From assembly GCF_004362395.1 (NCBI RefSeq), contig NZ_SNWE01000004.1, positions 159,273 through 223,272 of the forward strand: a DNA stretch of 64,000 nucleotides, read 5' to 3'. Position 1 is the stretch's first letter. Every line of letters starts with the position of its first letter. The notes below the pieces were generated by a model. The model searched no databases. It saw only the letters and a list, made by a program, of their open reading frames with translations, and was not told the DNA's origin. The DNA comes from Salegentibacter sp. 24. GTDB taxonomy: Bacteria > Bacteroidota > Bacteroidia > Flavobacteriales > Flavobacteriaceae. A program made the translations under genes and the position numbers. Shown piece after piece: positions 35,937 through 44,400 of the stretch.

Positions 35937-37049
35937 TTGATAAAACTACACGATTTAGAATTTGAGCCTTATATTTCAGAAGAAGAAATCAATGTAGCCA
36001 TAACTAGCTTGGCTGCGAAGCTTAATGAAGATTACCGTGATGCTAATCCGGTTTTTTTAGGAGTGCTTAATGGGTCTTTTATGTTTGCAAGTGAAGTGAT
36101 TAAAAGATTTAATGGAGAATGCGAAGTTAGTTTTGTGAAACTAGGTTCTTACCAGGGTACCAAAACTACTGGGGAAGTAAAAACCCTTTTAGGCTTGACT
36201 CAGTCGCTCAAGGGTAAAAAAGTTATTTTACTGGAAGATATTGTGGATACCGGTAATACTTTGGAGGAGATCAATAAAATCTTGCACCAGGAAGAGGTTG
36301 CTAATTATGAAGTCGCGACCTTATTTTACAAACCCGAAGCTTATAAAAAGGATTTTAAAATAAAATATATAGGATTAGAGATTCCGAATAAATTTATTGT
36401 AGGTTATGGTCTGGATTATGATGGTTTAGGACGAAATCTTACACAAATCTATAAACGTAAAGAAAACAACATGACAAATTTGGTTTTGTTCGGCCCACCC
36501 GGCGCCGGTAAAGGAACTCAGGCAGACATTCTAAAAGAGAAATATAAACTAATCCATATCTCAACCGGAGATGTTTTTAGGTATAACATCAAAAGCAAAA
36601 CTGAATTGGGTTTACACGCTAAATCTTTTATGGATAAAGGACAGTTGGTTCCCGATGAAGTGACCATAAAAATGCTGAATGCTGAGGTGGAAAAAAATAG
36701 TGGAGCTAAGGGTTTTATCTTTGACGGATTTCCCAGAACTGCGGCCCAGGCAGATGCCTTAGCTGAATTATTGGAATCAAAGAATACCGAAGTGACCGCA
36801 ATGATTGCCTTAGAAGTAGATGATCAGGTGTTAGTAGAACGACTTTTAGAAAGAGGAAAAACTTCAGGAAGAAAAGATGATGCCGATGAATCGGTAATAA
36901 GAAACAGGATCAAGGTGTATTATAATGAAACCGCTATCCTTAAAGAATATTATAAAAAACAAGGCAAATATTACGGTGTGGATGGGGTCGGTTCCGTGGA
37001 GGAAATTACCCAGCGTCTAAGTACCGTAATTGATAAATTGCAGGCTTAA
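35937..37049 (+). CDS. adk: Fused hypoxanthine phosphoribosyltransferase / adenylate kinase
   Basis: 370 residues. Residues 1-178 are an HPRT domain with the PRPP motif VILLEDIVDTGNTLEE. Residues 179-370 are adenylate kinase with P-loop FGPPGAGKGTQ, AMP-site text GDVFRYN and FDGFPRTAAQA, and a short lid (GRKDDADESVIRNR). The start is a TTG at 35937, because an in-frame stop lies 15 bp upstream and no ATG occurs before the conserved domain. An internal ATG at 36471 (MTNLVLFG) matches a stand-alone Adk start. The fusion would combine purine salvage (IMP, GMP formation) with AMP/ADP interconversion. obgE follows 12 bp later. Confidence 0.93.
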   Translation: MIKLHDLEFEPYISEEEINVAITSLAAKLNEDYRDANPVFLGVLNGSFMFASEVIKRFNGECEVSFVKLGSYQGTKTTGEVKTLLGLTQSLKGKKVILLEDIVDTGNTLEEINKILHQEEVANYEVATLFYKPEAYKKDFKIKYIGLEIPNKFIVGYGLDYDGLGRNLTQIYKRKENNMTNLVLFGPPGAGKGTQADILKEKYKLIHISTGDVFRYNIKSKTELGLHAKSFMDKGQLVPDEVTIKMLNAEVEKNSGAKGFIFDGFPRTAAQADALAELLESKNTEVTAMIALEVDDQVLVERLLERGKTSGRKDDADESVIRNRIKVYYNETAILKEYYKKQGKYYGVDGVGSVEEITQRLSTVIDKLQA

Positions 37050-37061
37050 TAAATTTAAAAT

Positions 37062-38069
37062 ATGACTGAAGGGAATTTTGTTGATTATGTAAAGATTCAT
37101 GTAGCTTCCGGAAAAGGAGGAAGTGGATCTTCACACCTGCACCGTGAAAAATACGTTGCCAAAGGCGGGCCTGATGGAGGTGATGGAGGACGAGGCGGAC
37201 ATGTCATTGTGAAGGGAAACAAAAACCTTTGGACGCTATATCATTTAAAGTTTAAAAGGCATATTCGTGCTGAACACGGTAGTAACGGTAGTAAGCAACG
37301 TAGTACCGGAGCTGAAGGTGCTGATCAGTATATAGAAGTACCTCTGGGAACGGTAATTCGCGATACCGAAACCCAGGAAGTTATTCATGAAATCACGGAA
37401 GACGGAAAAGAATATCTTATCGCTGAAGGGGGCATGGGTGGTCGCGGGAACTGGCATTTTAAAAGCTCCACCAACCAAACCCCGAGATATTCTCAGCCGG
37501 GAATAGATGGTACCGAGGTAGATATCACCCTGGAGTTAAAAATCCTTGCTGATGTCGGCCTGGTTGGCTTTCCCAATGCAGGTAAATCAACTTTACTTTC
37601 TGTAATTACCGCTGCCAAACCAAAGATTGCCGATTATGAGTTTACGACCCTTAAACCCAATTTGGGGATTGTGGAATACCGTGACTTTAAAACCTTTGTG
37701 GTCGCTGATATACCAGGAATTATTGAAGGTGCTGCTGAAGGTAAAGGCATCGGCCATCGTTTTCTGCGCCATATTGAACGAAATTCGACATTATTATTTT
37801 TAGTGCCGGCTGATGCCCCTGATATTTCAAAACAATACGAAATTCTCCTGGATGAATTACGTAGGTATAATCCGGAAATGCTGGATAAGGACAGGCTGGT
37901 TGCTATCTCAAAAAGTGACATGCTGGATGCCGAATTAAAATTAGAGTTGAAAAACGAATTAGATAAAAATCTGGGAGTTCCTTATCTGTTTATTTCTTCA
38001 GTGGCACAACAAGGTTTGACCGAACTAAAAGACAGGTTATGGGAAATGTTAAATAAAGAGCCCTCTTAA
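37062..38069 (+). CDS. obgE: Obg-family GTPase
   Basis: 335 residues, conserved 50S-associated GTPase. Gly-rich N-terminal Obg fold at about 1-160 ([17 protein letters not shown] and [13 protein letters not shown]). G domain follows with G1 GFPNAGKST, switch region [10 protein letters not shown]3 DIPGIIEG and G4 SKSD. No C-terminal OCT extension, which fits the short Bacteroidota version. Cotranscribed with hpt-adk, and a terminator follows at 38114. Confidence 0.95.
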   Translation: MTEGNFVDYVKIHVASGKGGSGSSHLHREKYVAKGGPDGGDGGRGGHVIVKGNKNLWTLYHLKFKRHIRAEHGSNGSKQRSTGAEGADQYIEVPLGTVIRDTETQEVIHEITEDGKEYLIAEGGMGGRGNWHFKSSTNQTPRYSQPGIDGTEVDITLELKILADVGLVGFPNAGKSTLLSVITAAKPKIADYEFTTLKPNLGIVEYRDFKTFVVADIPGIIEGAAEGKGIGHRFLRHIERNSTLLFLVPADAPDISKQYEILLDELRRYNPEMLDKDRLVAISKSDMLDAELKLELKNELDKNLGVPYLFISSVAQQGLTELKDRLWEMLNKEPS

Positions 38070-38113
38070 ACCCTGTTAATTTTAGAATTCCTGCAGAGTT
38101 TTTGATTAATTTT

Positions 38114-38147
38114 AAACAGCATAGATTAATTTCTACGCTGTTTTTTT
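38114..38147 (+). terminator. Intrinsic terminator of hpt-adk/obgE
   Basis: AAACAGC-A-TAGA pairs with TCTA-C-GCTGTTT through one mismatch, then a run of seven T. It starts 45 bp after the obgE stop. Confidence 0.75.
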
Positions 38148-38175
38148 ATGCTTTTAATTTAAATAATAACCGTCT

Positions 38176-38700
38176 ATGAAATTAATAAAATTGGTTTTGG
38201 TTTGCCTAATCCTTATGTCATGTAATAGCCCGAGAGCGATTTATGATTACGACCAGAGCATTAGTTTTAAAGGATTTAATACTTATGGGCTCTATCCTGA
38301 TTTTCAGTCGGAGCTGTCTGCCTTAGATGAAACCAGGCTTATCGAGAGCCTTAGAGAGGGAATGAAAAACAATGGGTTTTCTATTTCGGAGCAACCCGAT
38401 ATTTATGTCAATGCTTATTCCCGGGAATATATTGACCAGAATAGAAGTAGGGTCGGTATAGGAATTGGGGGTGGTAGTGGTAATGTTGGAGTAGGAGTTT
38501 CAGGAGGGATCCCTTTAGAGAACAATACCAAGATTCTTGAGATTACCATAGACTTTATTAATGCACAAGAGGATGCGCTGATATGGCAAGCTGTGGTAGA
38601 ATCTAAAATCAATCTTAATGCTTCCCCGCAGGAACGACGTGCTATGTTTGAAAAAATAGTTGAAAAGGCCTTAAAAGGATATCCACCAGAGAAGAACTAA
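38176..38700 (+). CDS. DUF4136 lipoprotein
   Basis: 174 residues. Lipoprotein signal with lipobox LILMSC. The domain starts at about 25 with DQSISFKGFNTYGLYP and contains RLIESLREGMKNNGFS, matching the DUF4136 pattern of small outer-envelope lipoproteins. A Gly-rich stretch (GIGIGGGSGNVGVGVSGG) at about 95-112 is usual for the family. Function unknown. It is monocistronic between two terminators, convergent with the OmpA-type gene. Confidence 0.8.
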   Translation: MKLIKLVLVCLILMSCNSPRAIYDYDQSISFKGFNTYGLYPDFQSELSALDETRLIESLREGMKNNGFSISEQPDIYVNAYSREYIDQNRSRVGIGIGGGSGNVGVGVSGGIPLENNTKILEITIDFINAQEDALIWQAVVESKINLNASPQERRAMFEKIVEKALKGYPPEKN

Positions 38701-38744
38701 GAATTTATTAGTGAGGGGTATGGTTATAATTTTGAAACCAATAA

Positions 38745-38770
38745 AAAAGCCCCGGAAATCCGGGGCTTTT
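38745..38770. terminator. Bidirectional terminator between DUF4136 and the adhesin operon
   Basis: Perfect 11-bp stem AAAAGCCCCGG / CCGGGGCTTTT with a 4-nt loop. A-run and T-run flank both sides, so it can stop both the plus-strand DUF4136 gene and the minus-strand OmpA-type gene ending at 38812. Confidence 0.92.
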
Positions 38771-38811
38771 CACATTTTGGTTGGTTAGTTAGTAGCTAAC
38801 CTATGGAAGGT

Positions 38812-40473
38812 TTATTCGTCTTCCATTTCTTCAGAATCCATAGCGTTTTCGTCATTCATAATTGTGAATTCACTACGTCTGTTTAATGCAAATTGAGCCT
38901 TTGTACAATTGATGGTCTCAGCCTCACAATCTACAATTGGAACGGTTTCTCCATAACCTTTACTTGTTAAGCGGTCTCTTGAAATTCCCTGGCTTACAAT
39001 ATACTCCAGAGTAGAGGCAGCCCTTCTTTCAGATAAAGCCATATTGTACGGATTAGATCCTCTTGAATCTGCATGAGAACCTATCTCTATCTCTAGGTCT
39101 GGATATTTATTCATAATAGCCACAACCTTGTTAAGAGTGATTTCAGCCTCAGGAAGAATGTTTGATTTATCAAAAGCAAAGTAAATGTTACCTACATCTC
39201 TTAATTGTTGTCTTCCTGTTTCAGGGTTGGTTTCCCTGTCATCATATTCAACAACTGGAGGAACATAATCTTCCCTTGTAAAAACATAAAGGTTATCTGT
39301 ACCTCTTCTGTTGGAAGCAAGGTAGCCTTTCTGGTTTTCTTCATCGATTACAAAAGCGAAATCGTCGTGACCACTGTTAACCGTGTTACCTAAGTTTTGA
39401 ACTTCTGAGAAATCTCCTTCAGTTCTGTATACGTCCAGGTTACCAAATCCCTGGTGACCATCTGAAGTGAAGTAAAGTACTCCTTTTTGATCAATGTAAG
39501 GAAATTGTTCACGATGAGCAGTGTTAACTCCTGTACCAAGATTTTCTGGTTCCCCATAAGTACCGTCCTCATTAATAGCTACAACATAGATGTCAAAAGA
39601 ACCTTCAGAACCCGGCATATCGCTGGCAAAATAAAGTTTGCTGCCATCTGCGCTTAAGCTTGGGTGTTCCGTAGAATATTCATCACTTGTAAAAGGAAGT
39701 GCTTCGATATTGCTCCACTGGCCATCTACCATTTCTGCACGAAAGATTTTAATATGAGCAACTCTAATTCCTTCTTCATTTTTAACTCTGTCTTCACTGG
39801 TACGGTCAAAATACATCACCTGGCCATCTTCACTAAATGTAGCGGAGCTTTCGTGTAGATCCGTATTAATCTCATCAGAAAATAATACGATATCACTTAG
39901 TTCCCCATCATCAGAAATTTCAGCGCTGTAAAGATCTAAGGTTGGTTTTTTGTTCCAGGGGTAAATCGGGCGCTCTTGGTTTCTAGTAGAAGCAAAAGCT
40001 ATACGGTCCCCATAAAAGGCAATACCAAAATCTGCAGAAGAACTGTTGCTCATAACCTGATTTGTGGTATAAACGTGGGGAACAGCAGTATCTAATTTAC
40101 GTGCAAAATCTTCGTAGTCTACATCTTCTCCAGTATATGCACTCATATACTTATCGGCTTCTTCCTGGTTTCCTGTGGCACGCAGAGCGTGGGCAAATCG
40201 AAACTGATATTCAGGAGCCGTGATTTCTGCATGTCTAAGAAAAAGAGTACGGTAAGTTTCCGCTGCATTTTCCATTTGATTGGTGAAAAAGTATGCATCA
40301 CCAAGGTTCTGCAATACATGTTGATCTTTATCTACAACATCTTCGTAGGCATCTGCAGCGTCAATGTATGCTCTTTGAACAAACAATTTATCTGCCTTCT
40401 TTATTTCAGCACTTTGCCCAAAAGCGGCAAGGCCTATAAAAAGAATAAAAAGTGTACTATATAAATTTTTCAT
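38812..40473 (-). CDS. OmpA-family protein with TPR and beta-propeller (PorE-like)
   Basis: 553 residues, Sec signal peptide ending GLAAFGQ. TPR-like helices fill about 20-130. A WD40/PD40-type beta-propeller runs at about 145-400 (repeats of 'SADGSKLYFASDM', 'DQKGVLYFTSDG', 'GYLASNRRG'). OmpA peptidoglycan-binding domain at about 435-540, with NALSERRA-like MALSERRAAST and FAFDKSNI. Acidic tail. PorE and its relatives anchor type IX components to peptidoglycan, but this chain lacks the CNA/carboxypeptidase-regulatory domain PorE has before OmpA. Last gene of the adhesin operon. Confidence 0.85.
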   Translation of the reverse strand: MKNLYSTLFILFIGLAAFGQSAEIKKADKLFVQRAYIDAADAYEDVVDKDQHVLQNLGDAYFFTNQMENAAETYRTLFLRHAEITAPEYQFRFAHALRATGNQEEADKYMSAYTGEDVDYEDFARKLDTAVPHVYTTNQVMSNSSSADFGIAFYGDRIAFASTRNQERPIYPWNKKPTLDLYSAEISDDGELSDIVLFSDEINTDLHESSATFSEDGQVMYFDRTSEDRVKNEEGIRVAHIKIFRAEMVDGQWSNIEALPFTSDEYSTEHPSLSADGSKLYFASDMPGSEGSFDIYVVAINEDGTYGEPENLGTGVNTAHREQFPYIDQKGVLYFTSDGHQGFGNLDVYRTEGDFSEVQNLGNTVNSGHDDFAFVIDEENQKGYLASNRRGTDNLYVFTREDYVPPVVEYDDRETNPETGRQQLRDVGNIYFAFDKSNILPEAEITLNKVVAIMNKYPDLEIEIGSHADSRGSNPYNMALSERRAASTLEYIVSQGISRDRLTSKGYGETVPIVDCEAETINCTKAQFALNRRSEFTIMNDENAMDSEEMEDE

Positions 40474-40485
40474 ATTATTCGGTTT

Positions 40486-41427
40486 TTAGAAGAATCTAGG
40501 TGATTTGTCATATCCTTTGGTAAGGCCAAACAGGTCTAGATCAAACAACAGCATAATTTCGTGAGTTCCACCTAAATCGTAGTTTGCGAATTCGGAAGTA
40601 AAATGGTCGTAAGCATACCCAACACGAAGTGACGGGGTTATCTTAAAGTTAACCAAACCGGTTATGGTTTCATTAAACCTGTAACCAATACCAGCTTCCA
40701 ATCTGTCATATAACAAAACATTTGCTGTAACATCTACTGATAACGGGGCATCTTTAACTCCTCTGGCCATAAATGCAGGCTTTAGTTTAAGATCTGGGTT
40801 GAGTTGAAAAACGTACCCCCCGGTTAAATAGTAATGTATTGCTTCTTCCCCTAAGGCTGCAAGTCCTTGTTCATTTTCAATATACTTTGAAGTAAACAGG
40901 TTAGGAGCAGAGGCACCTAAATAATAGTTTTCTCCAAACCAAAAAGCACCTACCCCAAATACCGGGAATACTTCGTTTATATTCTGCAATGCAGGATCAG
41001 TGGGATCATTTACCTGTAAACCAGCTAGGTCTGCATCAAATGTGGTAAGACCACCCTTAAGACCGAAAGAGATTTTGCTTTCTCCTCCCGTAGGGATTAC
41101 ATAAGCGAAATCAGCTGTGATATTGTTTTCATTTACAATATTACCTATTTCGTCATGAACCACGGTTAAACCAAGTTCTACCCTTTCACTAATTGGGGTG
41201 TGGGCAAAGAAGTTGGCGGTGCTTGGAGCACCGTCAACATTTTGCCATTGAGATCTATAAATACCCCCCAGGTTTAACATACCAGGATCATCGGTAGCAT
41301 AGGCCGGGTTTATTACACTCATGTTATACATATACTGAGTGAACAGAGGGTCTTGCTGAGACATACCCTTAATTGAGAAAAGGATAATGCCTGCGAATAT
41401 TAAATATTTTGTGATTGTTTTTTTCAT
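40486..41427 (-). CDS. PorP/SprF family type IX secretion outer-membrane protein
   Basis: 313 residues with a signal peptide (KGMSQQDP). The opening QQDPLFTQYMYNMSVINPAYA is the PorP/SprF family hallmark. The rest is a beta-barrel with alternating strands and a terminal GLTKGYDKSPRFF. SprF-like paralogues are needed to export a specific large type B cargo, usually coded next to them. Here it lies 26 bp after the 1716-residue cargo and 12 bp before the OmpA-type gene, so it is most likely the dedicated partner of that cargo. Confidence 0.92.
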   Translation of the reverse strand: MKKTITKYLIFAGIILFSIKGMSQQDPLFTQYMYNMSVINPAYATDDPGMLNLGGIYRSQWQNVDGAPSTANFFAHTPISERVELGLTVVHDEIGNIVNENNITADFAYVIPTGGESKISFGLKGGLTTFDADLAGLQVNDPTDPALQNINEVFPVFGVGAFWFGENYYLGASAPNLFTSKYIENEQGLAALGEEAIHYYLTGGYVFQLNPDLKLKPAFMARGVKDAPLSVDVTANVLLYDRLEAGIGYRFNETITGLVNFKITPSLRVGYAYDHFTSEFANYDLGGTHEIMLLFDLDLFGLTKGYDKSPRFF

Positions 41428-41453
41428 TTCTTTCTAATGTTTATCCTTTTATA

Positions 41454-44400
41454 TTATCTGTTCAAGTATACTCTACCCTGACGTGGCTCTGTGCTTCCGT
41501 CGTTAAAGTCTACCACATAGAAATATACACCTACCGGTAGTACACCGTCTCCAAGACTACCTGATTGGTTAGAAGTTCCATCCCAAGCCGGTACAGAGGC
41601 GTTGCCTTTGTAAACAGCACTACCCCATCTGTTAAAGATGGTAATGTTGTAGTTTGGATATTCACTTTCGATATTTTCAATTACGAAACTATCGTTCATC
41701 CCGTCCCCATTTGGTGTAATGGCTTCTGGGAATAATAGAGCACAATCTTCCAGAGTAACTGTAACAGCTAATCTTTCTGAACTCTCACAGCCGTTGTCTG
41801 AAATTAGCGTGGCATAGTAAGTGGTACCATCAGTAAGCATAGCATTGTCGCTTAGAGCAGTCATGCTATCGGCTGAATCATACCAGGTCACCTCGCCTGT
41901 TTCATTGATTTCGGCAGTAAGCTCCGCAAGTGTTGGATTATCAAACTCACATAGCTCGTAATCTGTACTAATTGTTGGAGCAGGAGAATCTACGATATTA
42001 ACAGTAATCATAGCAGCTTCAGATTCACATCCTTCGTCTGATGATTGTGTAACATAGTACTCACCACTTACCAATAGGTCTTCTTCAGTCACCATCATTG
42101 TTAGGTCAGCATCAGAATACCAGGTTAAGTTAGTTCCTTCTGCCTCTAGCAAAGCAGCAGTTGCGCCGTCAATTGCACAGAAAGCAACTTGCTCAGCTGT
42201 CACGGGAGCCTCTGGAGCTTCTAATACATTTACTGTAATTGTCGCTTCATCTTCTCCACAATCATTTTCGGAAGCTACGAAATAAGTTATTTCGTAAGTT
42301 CCTACTTCAAAATCAGTTGGATTCATAATACCATCTTCTATTTCAGTATCATTCAAAATGAATTCCCCATTAGTGTCAGCATCAACATCTATATAATTGA
42401 AGAGATCCTGCGCTCCTGAATTCATACAAACATCTACTTCAGTGTCGGCACCTGCAAAAGCAGATTCAGTAAAGTTGATGGTGATGAAAGCAGAATCGTC
42501 TGGACAGGTGTCGCCTGAACTAGCTACTGTATAAGTATATCTTCTAGCTGTGTCAACCGCCGGGTCAAAAATAGTAGTGCCACTTGCCAATGCAGGAGTT
42601 ATAGTTCCTCCTGCTTCTGCTGGTCCTTCTGTCGAAGGGTTCATAATATCTACAATATCAAAAGGTTCCCCGTTTTGACATATTTCGTAAATCGTAGTTG
42701 CACCAGCACTTGGACTGTCCTCTATAGTAACTTCAACACTATTTCTTTCCTCACAATCACCTTCGGTATTTCCTGCGAAATAAGTTTCTCCATTTACCAA
42801 TTGGGTAGTAGGTGTAAGTGCTTCATCAGAATCTGCGCTTGCATACCAAATTGCATTCATTGGCATTAAGTCAGATACATTAGGTCTTCTTGGATTGTTC
42901 CCATCTTCATCAGACACCACCGAACAAAATGTTTGTTCAGTATCAGTAACTTCTGGGCATTCAACAATTACTTCATCTTCAAAACTTACAGAAACAGTTG
43001 CTGAATCAGAACAATCATTTTCATTCGTTACGGTATAGGTATAGGTGCCGGCTGCGCCAGTAGATGGATCAAATGAACCATCGGCATTGCCAGGGGTCCA
43101 AACTCCACCTTCATCAGGTGTTCCGTTCAAATAAGTGAATAAGTTCACAGGATCATCTTCCCTGGTAAATTCAACACTTCCATTTTCACCTGCATTTGGT
43201 CCCTGAAGAACTTCTACTGTATAAATAGCAGAATCACTGTCAGTCACACAAGCAGTAGAAGGATCCACAGTAAAGGTGAATGTATAAGTACCTGCTCCAT
43301 TTGAGGATGGGCTGAATACTCCATTTTCTAATTCTTCAAAGTAACCAGCCTGGGTGGCATCTTCGCTCAGATAATCAAATAAATTGATATCTGGATCTGT
43401 AGAACATACAGTAATGTTTCCAACATCGCTACCAGCATCAGCCAACTCAGTATCATTTATTGTAATGGAAAGTTCTGCTGAGTCCGTGCAGTTTGAATTG
43501 GTTACGGTATAGGTCGTTGAAAAAGTTCCAATAGGATTTGCACTGAAATCTGCATATAGATCCATCGGTGTTTCGCCTTCCGGGAAGAAACCATTTTGAT
43601 CCCTATCTGCTAAAAGAGAAGTAAAAATTTCTAATACTTCTATTTCTGTCATTTCCTCAATATCTGTAATACAATATTCAAGATCTACATCTTCACCTGC
43701 GTTTGGAGCTTCATACACGGTAATAGTATATGTGCTTTCAGCTACTCCATTAAAACATCCCGATTGCGGGTTCACAACATAAGTAATCTCAGTTGTTCCA
43801 ATATTATTGGCTGGCTCGAAATTACCGTCCTCATAACCTTCAAAGGTTCCCTGAGTTGTTGTACCGTCTGGAATTAGGCTATATAAGTCTTTGGTAGCTT
43901 CGTTTGAACAATATTCTTGTTGCACAGCAGGACCTGCATCTGCATCTTCGGCTGGGGTAATATTTATGGTTACGAAAGTAAAGTCATTTTCACAACCTCC
44001 GTTTTCACTTGCTACATTATAAGTGTACCTCCTTGCTTGATCAACAGCAGGATCAAAAATTGTAGTTCCGCTAGCAAATTCAGGAGAAAAGGTTCCTCCG
44101 GCTTCAGCTGGACCTTGAACTGCTTCGTTGATTAAAGGAACAACGTCAAAAGCGTCGTCATTTTCACAAACAGTGATAATAGTTACAGCACCAGCACTTG
44201 GAGCTTCGTCTATATTCACTGCAACTGGAGTCCTTGCTGGACATTCCCCTGCTGCATTACCTGCATAGTAAGTCGCTCCGTCTACTAGCAAGGCTGTTGC
44301 TGATAAGGGTTCTTCGGAATCTGCAGTAGCATACCAGGTTGCGCCGCTAGGAGCTAAATCTCTAACCTGTGCCTTTCTTGGATTATTTCCTGTACTATCT

